DNA of 47,299 nt, from positions 1 to 47,299 of the forward strand of contig JBAJNM010000011.1 in the NCBI GenBank assembly GCA_036881865.1, in the 5' to 3' direction. Below the pieces are notes generated by a model. It saw only the letters and a program-made list of their open reading frames with translations. It was not told the DNA's origin and searched no databases. Each line of letters starts with the position of its first letter. Positions within the stretch are counted from its first letter, which is position 1. The stretch is from Parvularculales bacterium (lineage in GTDB: Bacteria; Pseudomonadota; Alphaproteobacteria; JAPOUT01; JBAJNM01). Shown here piece by piece: positions 9,030 through 17,714 of the stretch. The position numbers and the translations under genes are program-made.

Positions 9030-10217
9030 ATGGCGAGAGAAAAAGAGAAGATAGTGAATAAAAGTCAGAAAAATACTCAATTTTTCAATAAGCCTATAGG
9101 AGAGGCTTTGATAAGCCAGTCCGGGTCGCGTTTTGCTTTGCCCACACCAGTGTTAGTGTTGGATTATGATATTTTTACCGCCAATGTGAAGCGGATGGCA
9201 AGGGTGTGTGGGGAAAAAGGCATGGCGCTGCGGCCCCATGCCAAAACACATAAATCGGCTACCATTGCGAAAATTCAGATAGAGGCTGGGGCGGTTGGGG
9301 TGTGTTGTGCCAAGATAGGGGAGGCTGAGGCACTGGCGGCCCAGGGCGTTGATGGCATACTGATTACTTCGCCGGTGGCCTCGGAGCAGGCTATCAGGCG
9401 GATCGTAGCACTCAACGGGCTGCTTGAGGAGTTGACTGTGGTGGTAGACCATGTTGCAACCGCCGAGGCTTTGGCACTGGCGGCCTCTCAGGGGGGCTTG
9501 CGGGTCTTGATTGATTTAGATGTGGGGTTGCACCGTACAGGGGTAGCCCCTGGGCCTGTAGCTCTTGATTTATTAGCAAGAATATCAACGTTGCCATCTC
9601 TTGCGTTTCTTGGATTTCAGGCTTATGCAGGCCACCTTATGCATGTGGAGGATTTCACCGAGCGACGCACTCACGCTCTGAAAGTATTAGCGCAAGTGGT
9701 GGAGATGCGAGATGCGGCTCGCTCAGCGGGCCATGAGTGCACCATTCTTTCCGGTGGGGGTACGGGAACCTATGACATTGATGTGGAGGCAGGCGTGTTC
9801 ACAGAACTTCAAGCCGGATCTTATATTTTCATGGATGGGCAGTATGGTGCTGTAAAAGATGCAGAGGCTGCGGGATTGCCTTTTGGCGTAGCGCTGATGG
9901 TGCAGATGAGTGTCGTTTCTTCCAATACGGCGGGGTTGGCTACAACGGATGCGGGGTATAAATCATTTTCCGCCGATGCCGATGCCCCGCGTCTTCTCTC
10001 TGGCGTGCCGGAGGGTACGAAATACTTTTTCTTCGGTGATGAACATGGTGGTTTGAAACTACCGTCCGGCGTTAATGGCCTAACGCCGGGCCATATGGCT
10101 TCTGCCATCACGCCTCATTGTGATCCTACCGTTAATCTTTATGACTATTACCACGTTGTGCGTGGCGACACGCTGATAGACATCTGGCCTATTGAGGCCA
10201 GAGGACGCTCCTACTGA
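9030..10217 (+). CDS. D-threonine aldolase / D-serine dehydratase-like PLP enzyme
   Basis: The 395-aa protein has an alanine-racemase-like TIM-barrel N-terminal domain, with the PLP lysine in RPHAKTHKS (Lys72), and a C-terminal beta domain. A His-Cys metal site, PHCDPTVN (His363-Cys364), is typical of low-specificity D-threonine aldolases, D-serine dehydratases (DSD1) and D-threo-3-hydroxyaspartate dehydratases. All act on D-beta-hydroxy amino acids, and the sequence alone does not separate them. ATG 9030 follows a GGGGGCAGGA ribosome-binding site. Its stop overlaps the end of the convergent thioesterase gene by seven nt. The family is certain, the substrate is not. Confidence 0.85.
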   Translation: MAREKEKIVNKSQKNTQFFNKPIGEALISQSGSRFALPTPVLVLDYDIFTANVKRMARVCGEKGMALRPHAKTHKSATIAKIQIEAGAVGVCCAKIGEAEALAAQGVDGILITSPVASEQAIRRIVALNGLLEELTVVVDHVATAEALALAASQGGLRVLIDLDVGLHRTGVAPGPVALDLLARISTLPSLAFLGFQAYAGHLMHVEDFTERRTHALKVLAQVVEMRDAARSAGHECTILSGGGTGTYDIDVEAGVFTELQAGSYIFMDGQYGAVKDAEAAGLPFGVALMVQMSVVSSNTAGLATTDAGYKSFSADADAPRLLSGVPEGTKYFFFGDEHGGLKLPSGVNGLTPGHMASAITPHCDPTVNLYDYYHVVRGDTLIDIWPIEARGRSY

Positions 10218-10648
10218 GGTTGTGTCTCTAATATCCGTTGCAAGGCGCTTGCCTTGACGGCTAATTTGCCATCATCAAGGGTAAGCAACGTCTCTATGAA
10301 CAACTGGCTGCGGCTTTGGTTGATAATTTTAGATTCACACAAAAGACGTCCACTTAGCACAGGGCGAAAAAATATAACTCGTAAATCTTGCGTTGTGAAA
10401 TCTTGATTGTCCTTTAACACCGTCATGGCTGTGGTAGCGCTGATATAATCCGCCAGCGCTGACAGATAACCGCCAAACACCACGGTTGGATTCTTATAGC
10501 GTTCATCCACCATCCAATCATATGTAACATGACCCGGCGCTTTGATGGCAATTTGCCCCGCACCAAAATTAAGAGTGTGAATATGAGGAGGGGCCTTGCT
10601 GACATCACCTGCCGCAAGGTGTTTCACAATACTAGACCAACGAGGCAT
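10211..10648 (-). CDS. PaaI-like hotdog-fold thioesterase
   Basis: The 145-aa protein has the size and pattern of a single hotdog domain of the PaaI/YbgC type. A central helix segment, NPTVVFGGYLSALADY (about residues 53-68), is followed by strands such as DLRVIFFRPV and GRLLCESKII. Such enzymes hydrolyse acyl-CoA or aryl-CoA thioesters. The substrate cannot be read from sequence. The gene lies 22 nt downstream of the SDR gene on the same strand, so the two probably form an operon, which would suit a small acyl-CoA or hydroxyacyl pathway. Confidence 0.75.
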   Translation of the reverse strand: MPRWSSIVKHLAAGDVSKAPPHIHTLNFGAGQIAIKAPGHVTYDWMVDERYKNPTVVFGGYLSALADYISATTAMTVLKDNQDFTTQDLRVIFFRPVLSGRLLCESKIINQSRSQLFIETLLTLDDGKLAVKASALQRILETQPQ

Positions 10649-10670
10649 AGCGTTTTAGGCCCGAGGGGTT

Positions 10671-11447
10671 TTATTCATCAATGCCAGCACCTGTGACGCC
10701 ACCATCAATAACCATCTTTTGACCGGTCATAAAAGCTCCTGCGGGACTTGCCAGAAATACAGCTGCACCGGCAATTTCATCAGGCATCCCGATGCGCTTA
10801 AGCGGTGCGTTAGCCGTTGAGCGCCTAAGGATGTCTGGATTATCCCACAAGGCCTTGGCAAAATACGTCTTAATAAGGCCCGGGGCGATGCAGTTCACGC
10901 GGATGTTGTCTCCTCCATATTCTGTTGCCAGATTGCGGGCCAGTTGAAAATCAGCCGCCTTGGAAATACAGTATGCACCAATAATGGGCGAGCCACGCAA
11001 GCCTCCAATGGAGGAAATGATAATAATTGACCCATCTTTGCGTTCTGTCATCTGCGGTAATACCATGTGACACAGCCAATGATTGGAGCGCACATTGGAC
11101 CCCATAATGCGGTCAAAGGCTTCATCGGGAATATCTTTTGACGGACCAAAATATGGATTAACGGCCGCATTGCACACCAGAGTGTCAATCCGTCCCCATG
11201 TGTTCATGGTTTTGTCTACCAGAGCTTGCAATTGCTCCTTGTGTGCAATGTTGCACGGAATAGCAATGGCTTGTTCTGGGTGATTCTCATTGATTTCTGC
11301 TGCTATCTTGTCGCAAGCGTCAGCCTTGCGGCTGGAGACAACAACCTTCGCGCCATGCTCCGCCATGCGTTTAACAATGGCCTCGCCAATACCTTTCGTA
11401 GAACCTGTCACCAGCGCAACTTTGCCGGTTAAGTCAAAAAGCGTCAT
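10671..11447 (-). CDS. Short-chain dehydrogenase/reductase (SDR)
   Basis: This is a classical NAD(P)-dependent SDR of 258 aa. The cofactor motif TGSTKGIG is at residues 14-21, the NAAVN segment follows, and the active site has an IIISSIGG serine strand and the YCISK Tyr-x3-Lys. The C-terminal GQKMVIDGGVTGAG is typical of the FabG/DHRS4-like branch. Arginine just after the cofactor strand (VVVSSRKAD) suggests NADP(H) preference. It is the first gene of a probable two-gene unit with the downstream thioesterase. The substrate is unknown; the subgroup often carries names such as 3-oxoacyl-ACP or carbonyl reductase without proof. Confidence 0.88.
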   Translation of the reverse strand: MTLFDLTGKVALVTGSTKGIGEAIVKRMAEHGAKVVVSSRKADACDKIAAEINENHPEQAIAIPCNIAHKEQLQALVDKTMNTWGRIDTLVCNAAVNPYFGPSKDIPDEAFDRIMGSNVRSNHWLCHMVLPQMTERKDGSIIIISSIGGLRGSPIIGAYCISKAADFQLARNLATEYGGDNIRVNCIAPGLIKTYFAKALWDNPDILRRSTANAPLKRIGMPDEIAGAAVFLASPAGAFMTGQKMVIDGGVTGAGIDE

Positions 11448-11584
11448 GAGTTACCCCTCTCCTATCTTATTTGCTCATTCATTCATGCTAGATGTTTTCA
11501 CAGAAGACCTCTCTTGACAACACCCCTCTCCGGGAGAAGGAAGCAGGAACTTGACGAAAGTAGCCGAGACGGTTAGAGCCGGTT

Positions 11585-12499
11585 ATGGCTGAATATCCAT
11601 CAAAGAGTTTCAGGTCGCCGTCTATCTCTCTGTTGGCGGGGTTGGCAGGGCTGGTAGGTCGCTACGAGGCCTTGTTGTGTGATGTGTGGGGTGTTGTCCA
11701 CAATGGCGTACGGATCTGGCCTGAAGCGCTGGAGGCGCTTATCCGGTTTCGTGCGGGAGGAGGTGTTGTGTTATTGCTTTCCAATGCGCCGCGCCCGGGG
11801 GAGGAAGTCAGGGCGCAGCTCGTAGCCATGGGATTTCCCAACGAGGCCATAGATGGCTTGCTTACGTCAGGAGATGCAGTGCGGGTGGCTTTGGAAAAAC
11901 AACTTTATGGTCCTGTGTTTTGGCATATAGGTCCGGCGCGTGATGTACCTCTCATGGCTGGGCTACCCTTCCGTCAAGCAGCAACGTCGGAGGAGGCCAG
12001 CTTTATTGTGTGTAGCGGGCTTTATGACGACACCAAAGAGACACCTGATGACTATAAGGCGTCTTTTGGGCCTCTCATTAAGCGCGATATACCCATGGTG
12101 TGCGCTAATCCTGATTTAATTGTGGAGCGTGGTGACGAGATAATCTATTGTGCCGGAGCGCTGGCGGCTCTCTATGAGACTATGGGCGGACGGGTGATAT
12201 ATTTTGGCAAGCCCCATGCGCCAATCTATGAAACTGCCCTTGCAAGGGTCGCCTATCTGGCCGGAGCACGAGGGTTGGCAGCACCTGATAAAACGCGAGT
12301 GCTCGCGGTGGGAGATGGTATGATAACCGATATGCGCGGAGCACATGCTCAAGGATTGGATGCTCTTTTTATCACTGGTGGCATATTAGCTGATGAACTG
12401 GGCGAAACACCCCTGACCCCAGACCCGCAGCGTCTTGCTGACTTATGCGCTCAGGAAGGGGTGCAACCTATCGGCGCTTTGGCTCGCCTTGTTTGGTGA
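11585..12499 (+). CDS. HAD-IIA family hydrolase, TIGR01459-like
   Basis: The 304-aa protein is a haloacid-dehalogenase superfamily phosphatase of class IIA, related to NagD and phosphoglycolate phosphatases. Motif I is LLCDVWGVVHNG (about residues 30-41), motif II is LLLSNAPRPG (about 58-67), and the C-terminal motif is VLAVGDGMITDMRGA (about 239-253). The motif I nucleophile is the Asp of CDVWGV, and the usual second Asp of DxD is replaced by Trp-Gly, as in this family. The family sits upstream of ribF and ileS in many alphaproteobacteria, as here (25 nt before ribF). The substrate is not established. Confidence 0.85.
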   Translation: MAEYPSKSFRSPSISLLAGLAGLVGRYEALLCDVWGVVHNGVRIWPEALEALIRFRAGGGVVLLLSNAPRPGEEVRAQLVAMGFPNEAIDGLLTSGDAVRVALEKQLYGPVFWHIGPARDVPLMAGLPFRQAATSEEASFIVCSGLYDDTKETPDDYKASFGPLIKRDIPMVCANPDLIVERGDEIIYCAGALAALYETMGGRVIYFGKPHAPIYETALARVAYLAGARGLAAPDKTRVLAVGDGMITDMRGAHAQGLDALFITGGILADELGETPLTPDPQRLADLCAQEGVQPIGALARLVW

Positions 12500-12524
12500 T
12501 GCCTAATTTTACAGCGTAGGGATT

Positions 12525-13499
12525 ATGAAAATCATCCGCCACTTTGATACTGTAGCGCCCGACCTGAAGGGGGCTTGTTTTGCGCTAGGCAATTTTGACG
12601 GCGTTCATCGGGGGCATTGCGCAGTTATTCGTGAGGCTGCTACAGCCGCCCGCTCGCGCAGCGTTCCTCTTGGGGTGTTGGTGTTTGAGCCTCATCCACG
12701 GCGCTATTTTAAGCCTGACGAACCATTCTTTCAGCTGACACCATTTCGGGTGCGTACTCATCTGTTAAAACAACTCGGCGTGGATATACTGGCCGCCCTG
12801 CCGTTTGACCACTCCATGGCAACCCGCAGTGCTGAATCTTTTGTGTGCGATGTATTAAGCAATGGTCTTGGTGCGTCTCATGCAGCGGTGGGGTATGATT
12901 TTGCATTTGGTCAGGGGCGTGATGGGGATAGCGCGGCTCTTGAGAAGCTCGGCAAGCAATACGGGTTTTCGGTTAGCGTGTGCAAACCGGTTAGCGTGAA
13001 CGGAATGGCGTATTCATCAACGCGCATCCGGGTCGCTCTGCAAGAAGGCAGGCCTGAAGAGGCCGCTCGTCTTTTGGGCCGCTGGTGGCGCATAGAAGGG
13101 CGCGTCATTAAAGGTGATCAGCGTGGCCGCACATTAGGGTTTCCCACCGCCAATGTATCTCTGGAGGGGTATGTAGAGCCGGCTCACGGTGTTTATGCGG
13201 TGCAGGTTGATATTATGGACGGCCCCCATAAAGGACGACAGGTAGGTGTTGCTAATCTGGGGCGGCGGCCCACTTTTAACAAAGATCAAACCATGCTGGA
13301 GGTTCATCTGTTTGATTGGGATGCGGACATATACGGAGCGCATCTCTCTGTAGCCTTTGCTGGCCTTTTGAGGCCGGAGCGCAAGTTTGATGGTCTGGAG
13401 AGTCTCAAGGCGCAAATCGCTGAGGATAGCATCAAAGCACGTGCTCTCATGGGCGGTATGGCTGATGAAGAGACACTATTTGGCGCGTTTGATCTGTAA
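12525..13499 (+). CDS. ribF: Bifunctional riboflavin kinase / FMN adenylyltransferase
   Basis: RibF makes FMN from riboflavin and FAD from FMN. The N-terminal adenylyltransferase domain has LGNFDGVHRGH (residues about 22-32) and the STRIR motif near residue 165. The C-terminal riboflavin kinase domain starts around residue 185 with GRTLGFPTANVSL and ends with the PERKFDGLESLKAQI helix. At 324 aa the length is standard for the prokaryotic bifunctional enzyme. It lies 25 nt after the HAD gene and 45 nt before ileS, the usual core order. Confidence 0.96.
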   Translation: MKIIRHFDTVAPDLKGACFALGNFDGVHRGHCAVIREAATAARSRSVPLGVLVFEPHPRRYFKPDEPFFQLTPFRVRTHLLKQLGVDILAALPFDHSMATRSAESFVCDVLSNGLGASHAAVGYDFAFGQGRDGDSAALEKLGKQYGFSVSVCKPVSVNGMAYSSTRIRVALQEGRPEEAARLLGRWWRIEGRVIKGDQRGRTLGFPTANVSLEGYVEPAHGVYAVQVDIMDGPHKGRQVGVANLGRRPTFNKDQTMLEVHLFDWDADIYGAHLSVAFAGLLRPERKFDGLESLKAQIAEDSIKARALMGGMADEETLFGAFDL

Positions 13500-13544
13500 C
13501 TTGGTCTGTAACAAAGATCGGGTGTGTGTTAAACCTTGTCCGCT

Positions 13545-16526
13545 ATGGCTACTTCATCTGGAACGAACTCTGATAAATCTCACTCCTCTGGAGAGAGCGA
13601 CGGCGATTATCGCGATACATTGTTTCTGCCACGCACTGATTTTCCTATGAAGGCGGGGCTTACGCGCAGGGAGCCGGAACTTTTAGCACGCTGGCAAGCC
13701 ATGGGCCTGCATCAGAAAATGCGTAAAGCCACAAAAGGACGAGACAAATATATTCTCCATGATGGACCGCCTTACGCCAATGGTAACCTTCATTTGGGTC
13801 ATGCCCTCAATAAGATATTGAAAGATTCAGTTGTGCGCTCTCGTCAGATGATGGGTTATGATGCGGTTTATGTGCCCGGGTGGGATTGTCATGGTCTTCC
13901 TATTGAATGGAAAATAGAAGAGCAATACCGCGCTCAGGGAAAAAACAAAGACGATGCACCGGTGTTAGATTTTCGCGCTGAATGTAGAGCCTTCGCCGAA
14001 CATTGGATTGAGGTTCAAAAAGAAGAATTTCAACGTCTTGGCATAGAAGGTGAGTGGGAGAACCCCTACACCACCATGTCTGCTGACGCCGAAGGGCGCA
14101 TCATTTGTGAATTACATAGGTTTATCGCCAACGGTTTGCTCTACCGTGGTTCGCAACCGGTTATGTGGTCTGTTGTTGAAAAAACCGCCCTTGCTGAGGC
14201 AGAGGTGGAATATCATGATTATGTGTCTGATACGATTTGGGTGAAATTTCCGCTTGTTGTTGACGGTGGGTCGGGTCTTGCTGAAAACTCTTTACGCTCC
14301 AGTGCTATCATTTGGACAACAACGCCGTGGACGATACCTGGCAATCGTGCCATCGCTTTTTCCGACACCATGGACTATGGCCTGTACGCTATCAAAAGTT
14401 TGTCGTCTGATAGCAAAGCGCAAGCAGAGGTGGGAGAGCAGGTTGTGGTGGCCATGTCACGTGCGGATATTTTGGCTGAGACCGCCGATGTTGAGTTGTC
14501 TTTGGTAAGAAAGGTTGAATCTTTTGAGTTGGCGCAATGTCGGTGTGCGCATCCTCTGCGGGAGGCAGGGTTGGGGGGATATGATTTTGATGTGCCTCTC
14601 TTGGCTGCTGCTCATGTAACAGATGATACCGGAACGGGGTTTGTTCATACCGCCCCGGGTCATGGTAGAGAGGATTTTGAACTCTGGATGGCCAGTGGTG
14701 CACTTTTAGACTCGTGGGGTGTATCGCGAACTATTCCCGCCACCGTAGATGCCGAAGGTTGTTTTACAAAAGATGCCCCTGGGTTTGAAGGAATGTGCAT
14801 TTTTACGGCAGAAGGTGAAAAGGGCGATGCCAATAAAAACGTAACAATAGCCTTGCATGAGGCCGGTTGCTTGTTGGCACGGGGCCGGCTGCGTCATCAA
14901 TATCCTCATTCCTGGCGCTCCAAAAAGCCGATCATTTTCCGTAACACACCGCAATGGTTTATCGCCATGGACAAACCGTTTTCGCCACAGCCTGATATGC
15001 CCGCTAAAACGCTACGCGAGTATGCTCTCGAGGCTATTGAGGCTACGGCCTTTACACCGGAGACAGGACGTGCACGACTCTTAGCTATGGTTAAGAGCCG
15101 TCCCGATTGGGTGATTTCCCGGCAGCGAAGCTGGGGGGTTCCAATTGCAGTTTTTGTTCACCGCGAGACAGCACAAGTGCTCGCTCATGAGGGTGTTAAT
15201 CAACGCATTGCGGAGGCTTTTAAACAAGAAGGCGCTGATGTGTGGTTTAAGCCTGATGTCCGTGCGCGCTTTCTTGGTGGTCTGGATGATGTGAACCCTG
15301 ACGAATGGGAGCAGGTGATAGATATTCTTGATGTGTGGTTTGAGAGCGGATGCACTCATAATTTTGTTTTGGAGCATCGCCCGGATCTTGCATGGCCTGC
15401 CAATCTTTATCTGGAAGGCTCGGATCAGCATCGCGGTTGGTTTCAATCTTCATTGTTGGAGTCGTGTGCTACCAGAGGTCATGCGCCCTATGATGGCGTA
15501 CTCACCCATGGCTTTTTTGTGGATGAAGAAGGTCGCAAGATGTCTAAATCGCAGGGCGATGCGCTGGCGCCACAAAAAATAATCGATCAGCATGGCGCCG
15601 ACATTCTCCGCTTGTGGGTGGTGAATGCCGATTATAGCGAGGACATGCGCATCAGCCAGAAAATAGTTAAGTCCAACGTTGATGCCTACCGAAAAATACG
15701 AAATTGTTTTCGCTTCTTGTTGGGTAATCTTGCCGATTTTGATGGCACACACACCATGTCCGTTTCTGGTATGCCCTCCCTTGAGCGGTGGGTCCTGCAC
15801 CGTCTGGCCGAATTGGACCAGAGTGTGCGCGGCAATTATAAGTACTTTGATTTCAAACGTGTCATTCAAGCCGTTTTCAACTTTATAACGTTGGATTTAT
15901 CGTCGTTCTATTTTGATATCCGTAAAGATGCTCTATATTGCGACGAGATGAGTGCGCCTCACCGTCAGGCATGCCAGATAGTACTGAACGAGGTTTTTCA
16001 TTGCCTAACGGCGTGGCTTGCACCTTTGTTGTGTTTTACGGCAGAGGAAGTGTGGCTTGCACGTTTCCCTGATGACAAGGGCTCAGTTCATCTGCGTAAA
16101 TTTCCTGATATACCGGCAGACTGGTTTGATAAGAGTAATACTCTGGTAGAACAATGGCACAGAGTACGAACAGTGCGGCGGGTTGTCACAAACGCTCTTG
16201 AAATTGAACGGCGGGAGAAACGTATAGGCTCAAGCTTGGAGGCCGCACCGGAAATTTACGTAAGCGATGTGCAGGATGCAGAAGCTATAGCGGGTCTTGA
16301 TATGGCTGAGATTTGTATTACATCGTCCGTTAGCCTTAAACGGGCTTCCCCTCCAGCGAATGCGTTCAGGTTGGAGGAGGACGATACCATGGCCGTTGTT
16401 CCCCTTAAAGCATCTGGTGAAAAATGCGCCCGGTGTTGGAAATATCTGACGGACGTAGGGGACAACAAAAGCCACCCGGATTTATGTGGTCGTTGCATTG
16501 GTGTTGTCAGTTCAGATAACGGGTGA
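13545..16526 (+). CDS. ileS: Isoleucyl-tRNA synthetase
   Basis: This class I synthetase charges tRNA-Ile and edits valine. The HIGH motif is HLGH in YANGNLHLGHALN near residue 84, and KMSKS is exact in GRKMSKSQGD near residue 666. The CP1 editing domain lies between (TTPWTIPGN near 260). A C-terminal zinc finger follows the CARCW-x(n)-C-x2-C pattern (CARCWKYL ... LCGRC, residues about 963-988). This marks the bacterial type of about 930-1000 aa. I use ATG 13545 (993 aa); a TTG nine nt upstream is less likely. It overlaps or abuts lspA, the usual partner in this block. Confidence 0.97.
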   Translation: MATSSGTNSDKSHSSGESDGDYRDTLFLPRTDFPMKAGLTRREPELLARWQAMGLHQKMRKATKGRDKYILHDGPPYANGNLHLGHALNKILKDSVVRSRQMMGYDAVYVPGWDCHGLPIEWKIEEQYRAQGKNKDDAPVLDFRAECRAFAEHWIEVQKEEFQRLGIEGEWENPYTTMSADAEGRIICELHRFIANGLLYRGSQPVMWSVVEKTALAEAEVEYHDYVSDTIWVKFPLVVDGGSGLAENSLRSSAIIWTTTPWTIPGNRAIAFSDTMDYGLYAIKSLSSDSKAQAEVGEQVVVAMSRADILAETADVELSLVRKVESFELAQCRCAHPLREAGLGGYDFDVPLLAAAHVTDDTGTGFVHTAPGHGREDFELWMASGALLDSWGVSRTIPATVDAEGCFTKDAPGFEGMCIFTAEGEKGDANKNVTIALHEAGCLLARGRLRHQYPHSWRSKKPIIFRNTPQWFIAMDKPFSPQPDMPAKTLREYALEAIEATAFTPETGRARLLAMVKSRPDWVISRQRSWGVPIAVFVHRETAQVLAHEGVNQRIAEAFKQEGADVWFKPDVRARFLGGLDDVNPDEWEQVIDILDVWFESGCTHNFVLEHRPDLAWPANLYLEGSDQHRGWFQSSLLESCATRGHAPYDGVLTHGFFVDEEGRKMSKSQGDALAPQKIIDQHGADILRLWVVNADYSEDMRISQKIVKSNVDAYRKIRNCFRFLLGNLADFDGTHTMSVSGMPSLERWVLHRLAELDQSVRGNYKYFDFKRVIQAVFNFITLDLSSFYFDIRKDALYCDEMSAPHRQACQIVLNEVFHCLTAWLAPLLCFTAEEVWLARFPDDKGSVHLRKFPDIPADWFDKSNTLVEQWHRVRTVRRVVTNALEIERREKRIGSSLEAAPEIYVSDVQDAEAIAGLDMAEICITSSVSLKRASPPANAFRLEEDDTMAVVPLKASGEKCARCWKYLTDVGDNKSHPDLCGRCIGVVSSDNG

Positions 16527-16530
16527 CAAA

Positions 16531-17043
16531 GTGATAGTCATAAACCGGATGTGGGGGCCTGCAAGTCCAACAGGATTTTTAATTGCAAGTCTCGGTTTTG
16601 TCACAGACTGGCTCTCAAAATACTGGCTACTCTCTGTGTTGCAAAGCAAACCAATAGGCACACGTATCACTATTACTCCCTTCATGGATGTGGTTCTGGT
16701 ATGGAATACCGGTGTTAGCTACGGCCTGTTTACCAACAATAGCGAGGTGGGGCGATGGTTTTTGATCATCCTCATTGTGGCCATCATAGCGGTTGTTATT
16801 GTATGGCTGGCGCGAGTTCAGGGGTGGTTGCTGGCTTTGGCATTGGGTTTAATTATTGGAGGGGCTTTGGGTAATCTGTATGATCGGCTGGTTTATGGTG
16901 CGGTGGCTGATTTCTTTAGTTTGCATGCATGGGGCTATTATTGGTATGTGTTCAATCTGGCTGATGTTTGGATTGTAGTTGGGGCCGCTCTTATGGTATG
17001 GAACAGTGTCAGGTTGTTTTCTGCCGGTGAGAATCAGAATTAA
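16531..17043 (+). CDS. lspA: Lipoprotein signal peptidase (signal peptidase II)
   Basis: This inner-membrane aspartic protease removes the signal peptide of prolipoproteins after diacylglyceryl transfer. Four hydrophobic helices are visible. The conserved blocks are VWNTGVSYGLF, GGALGNLYDRL, VYGAVADFF and FNLADVWI. The catalytic aspartates are Asp127 and Asp145 counted from the GTG at 16531 (170 aa). That GTG follows the ileS stop by four nt. A GTG at 16486 and an ATG at 16549 are also in frame; the first would overlap ileS by 41 nt. The lipoprotein gene just downstream is a plausible substrate. Confidence 0.93.
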   Translation: MIVINRMWGPASPTGFLIASLGFVTDWLSKYWLLSVLQSKPIGTRITITPFMDVVLVWNTGVSYGLFTNNSEVGRWFLIILIVAIIAVVIVWLARVQGWLLALALGLIIGGALGNLYDRLVYGAVADFFSLHAWGYYWYVFNLADVWIVVGAALMVWNSVRLFSAGENQN

Positions 17044-17061
17044 AAATATGAGAAAAAAGTC

Positions 17062-17475
17062 ATGAAATCTATTCAATACCCTTTGCCTTATCCTTTGTCA
17101 TTGTGGCAGGCAGAATCAGGTAAGACCGCCTATGCCATAGCCATATTGGCAAGTTTTGCGCTGGTACTAGCAGGGTGCGGGGGAGGAGATAGCCTGTTAG
17201 GATACAGCAAGAACGCTCCCGACGAATTTTCCGTGACCACTTATAATCCTCTTGTTTTACCTCCGGATTATAATTTACGCCCCCCAAAAACTAAAACAGA
17301 AAATGGTGGGAATGGAACTGGGGCCGGAACTGACGAAAGTGAGACAGGTGCCACAAACAATGAAGTACCGATAGTACGGCCTACCTCTAAAGCACCTGCC
17401 AGCAAAGGAGAGTTAGCGTTGTTGAAGCAGGTTAAGGCTTCTACGCTCACCCCCACTCCCGAACCGGCTCCGTAA
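17062..17475 (+). CDS. DUF3035-type alphaproteobacterial lipoprotein, possibly C-terminally shortened
   Basis: The 137-aa protein has a signal sequence ending in a lipobox, LAGC (Cys39), so it should be lipidated. The stretch APDEFSVTTYNPLVLPPDYNLRPP (quoted here in part only as APDEF, LVLPPDYNLRPP; residues about 52-75) is the hallmark I recall for the DUF3035 family. That family lies between lspA and the M16 pair in many alphaproteobacteria. The family is thought to be part of the envelope; an equation with the BAM-complex lipoprotein BamF is a recollection I cannot verify. The remainder is a low-complexity Gly/Thr/Pro linker. A GELALL segment matches where family members continue into a conserved tail, but here a stop comes about 17 residues later (see the following entry). 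Confidence 0.75.
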   Translation: MKSIQYPLPYPLSLWQAESGKTAYAIAILASFALVLAGCGGGDSLLGYSKNAPDEFSVTTYNPLVLPPDYNLRPPKTKTENGGNGTGAGTDESETGATNNEVPIVRPTSKAPASKGELALLKQVKASTLTPTPEPAP

Positions 17476-17492
17476 GTCTCTACTCCCTCTGA

Positions 17493-17612
17493 AAACAAGA
17501 AAGAGATGAGGTTGCTGAAACGCCTAAACTTAAAAGAGCCAATCCTTCTCAGCGATGGCACTGGCGGTTAAAAAATAACGTGATACTAGGATTTCTGATC
17601 TTATGGAGAAAA
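17493..17612 (+). other. Possible out-of-frame C-terminal tail of the DUF3035-type lipoprotein
   Basis: Between the lipoprotein stop and the M16 start lie 239 nt. A different frame is open from 17493 to 17612, just after a stop at 17490. It ends in FLILWRK followed by TAA. From memory, the family ends in a motif like LIFWRK. This could therefore be the original C-terminus separated by frameshift or internal mutation. The stretch has no start codon of its own near its beginning and could be chance. Nothing else recognisable lies in the gap. Confidence 0.25.
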
Positions 17613-17714
17613 TAATCTTCATTTTTGTTTAAGGGGCCGCAAGTCATAAATAAATTAAGTGTCACTCCAGCACTAATGCGTAATACCGAACGCACTCCAT
17701 AGATAAATACAACG

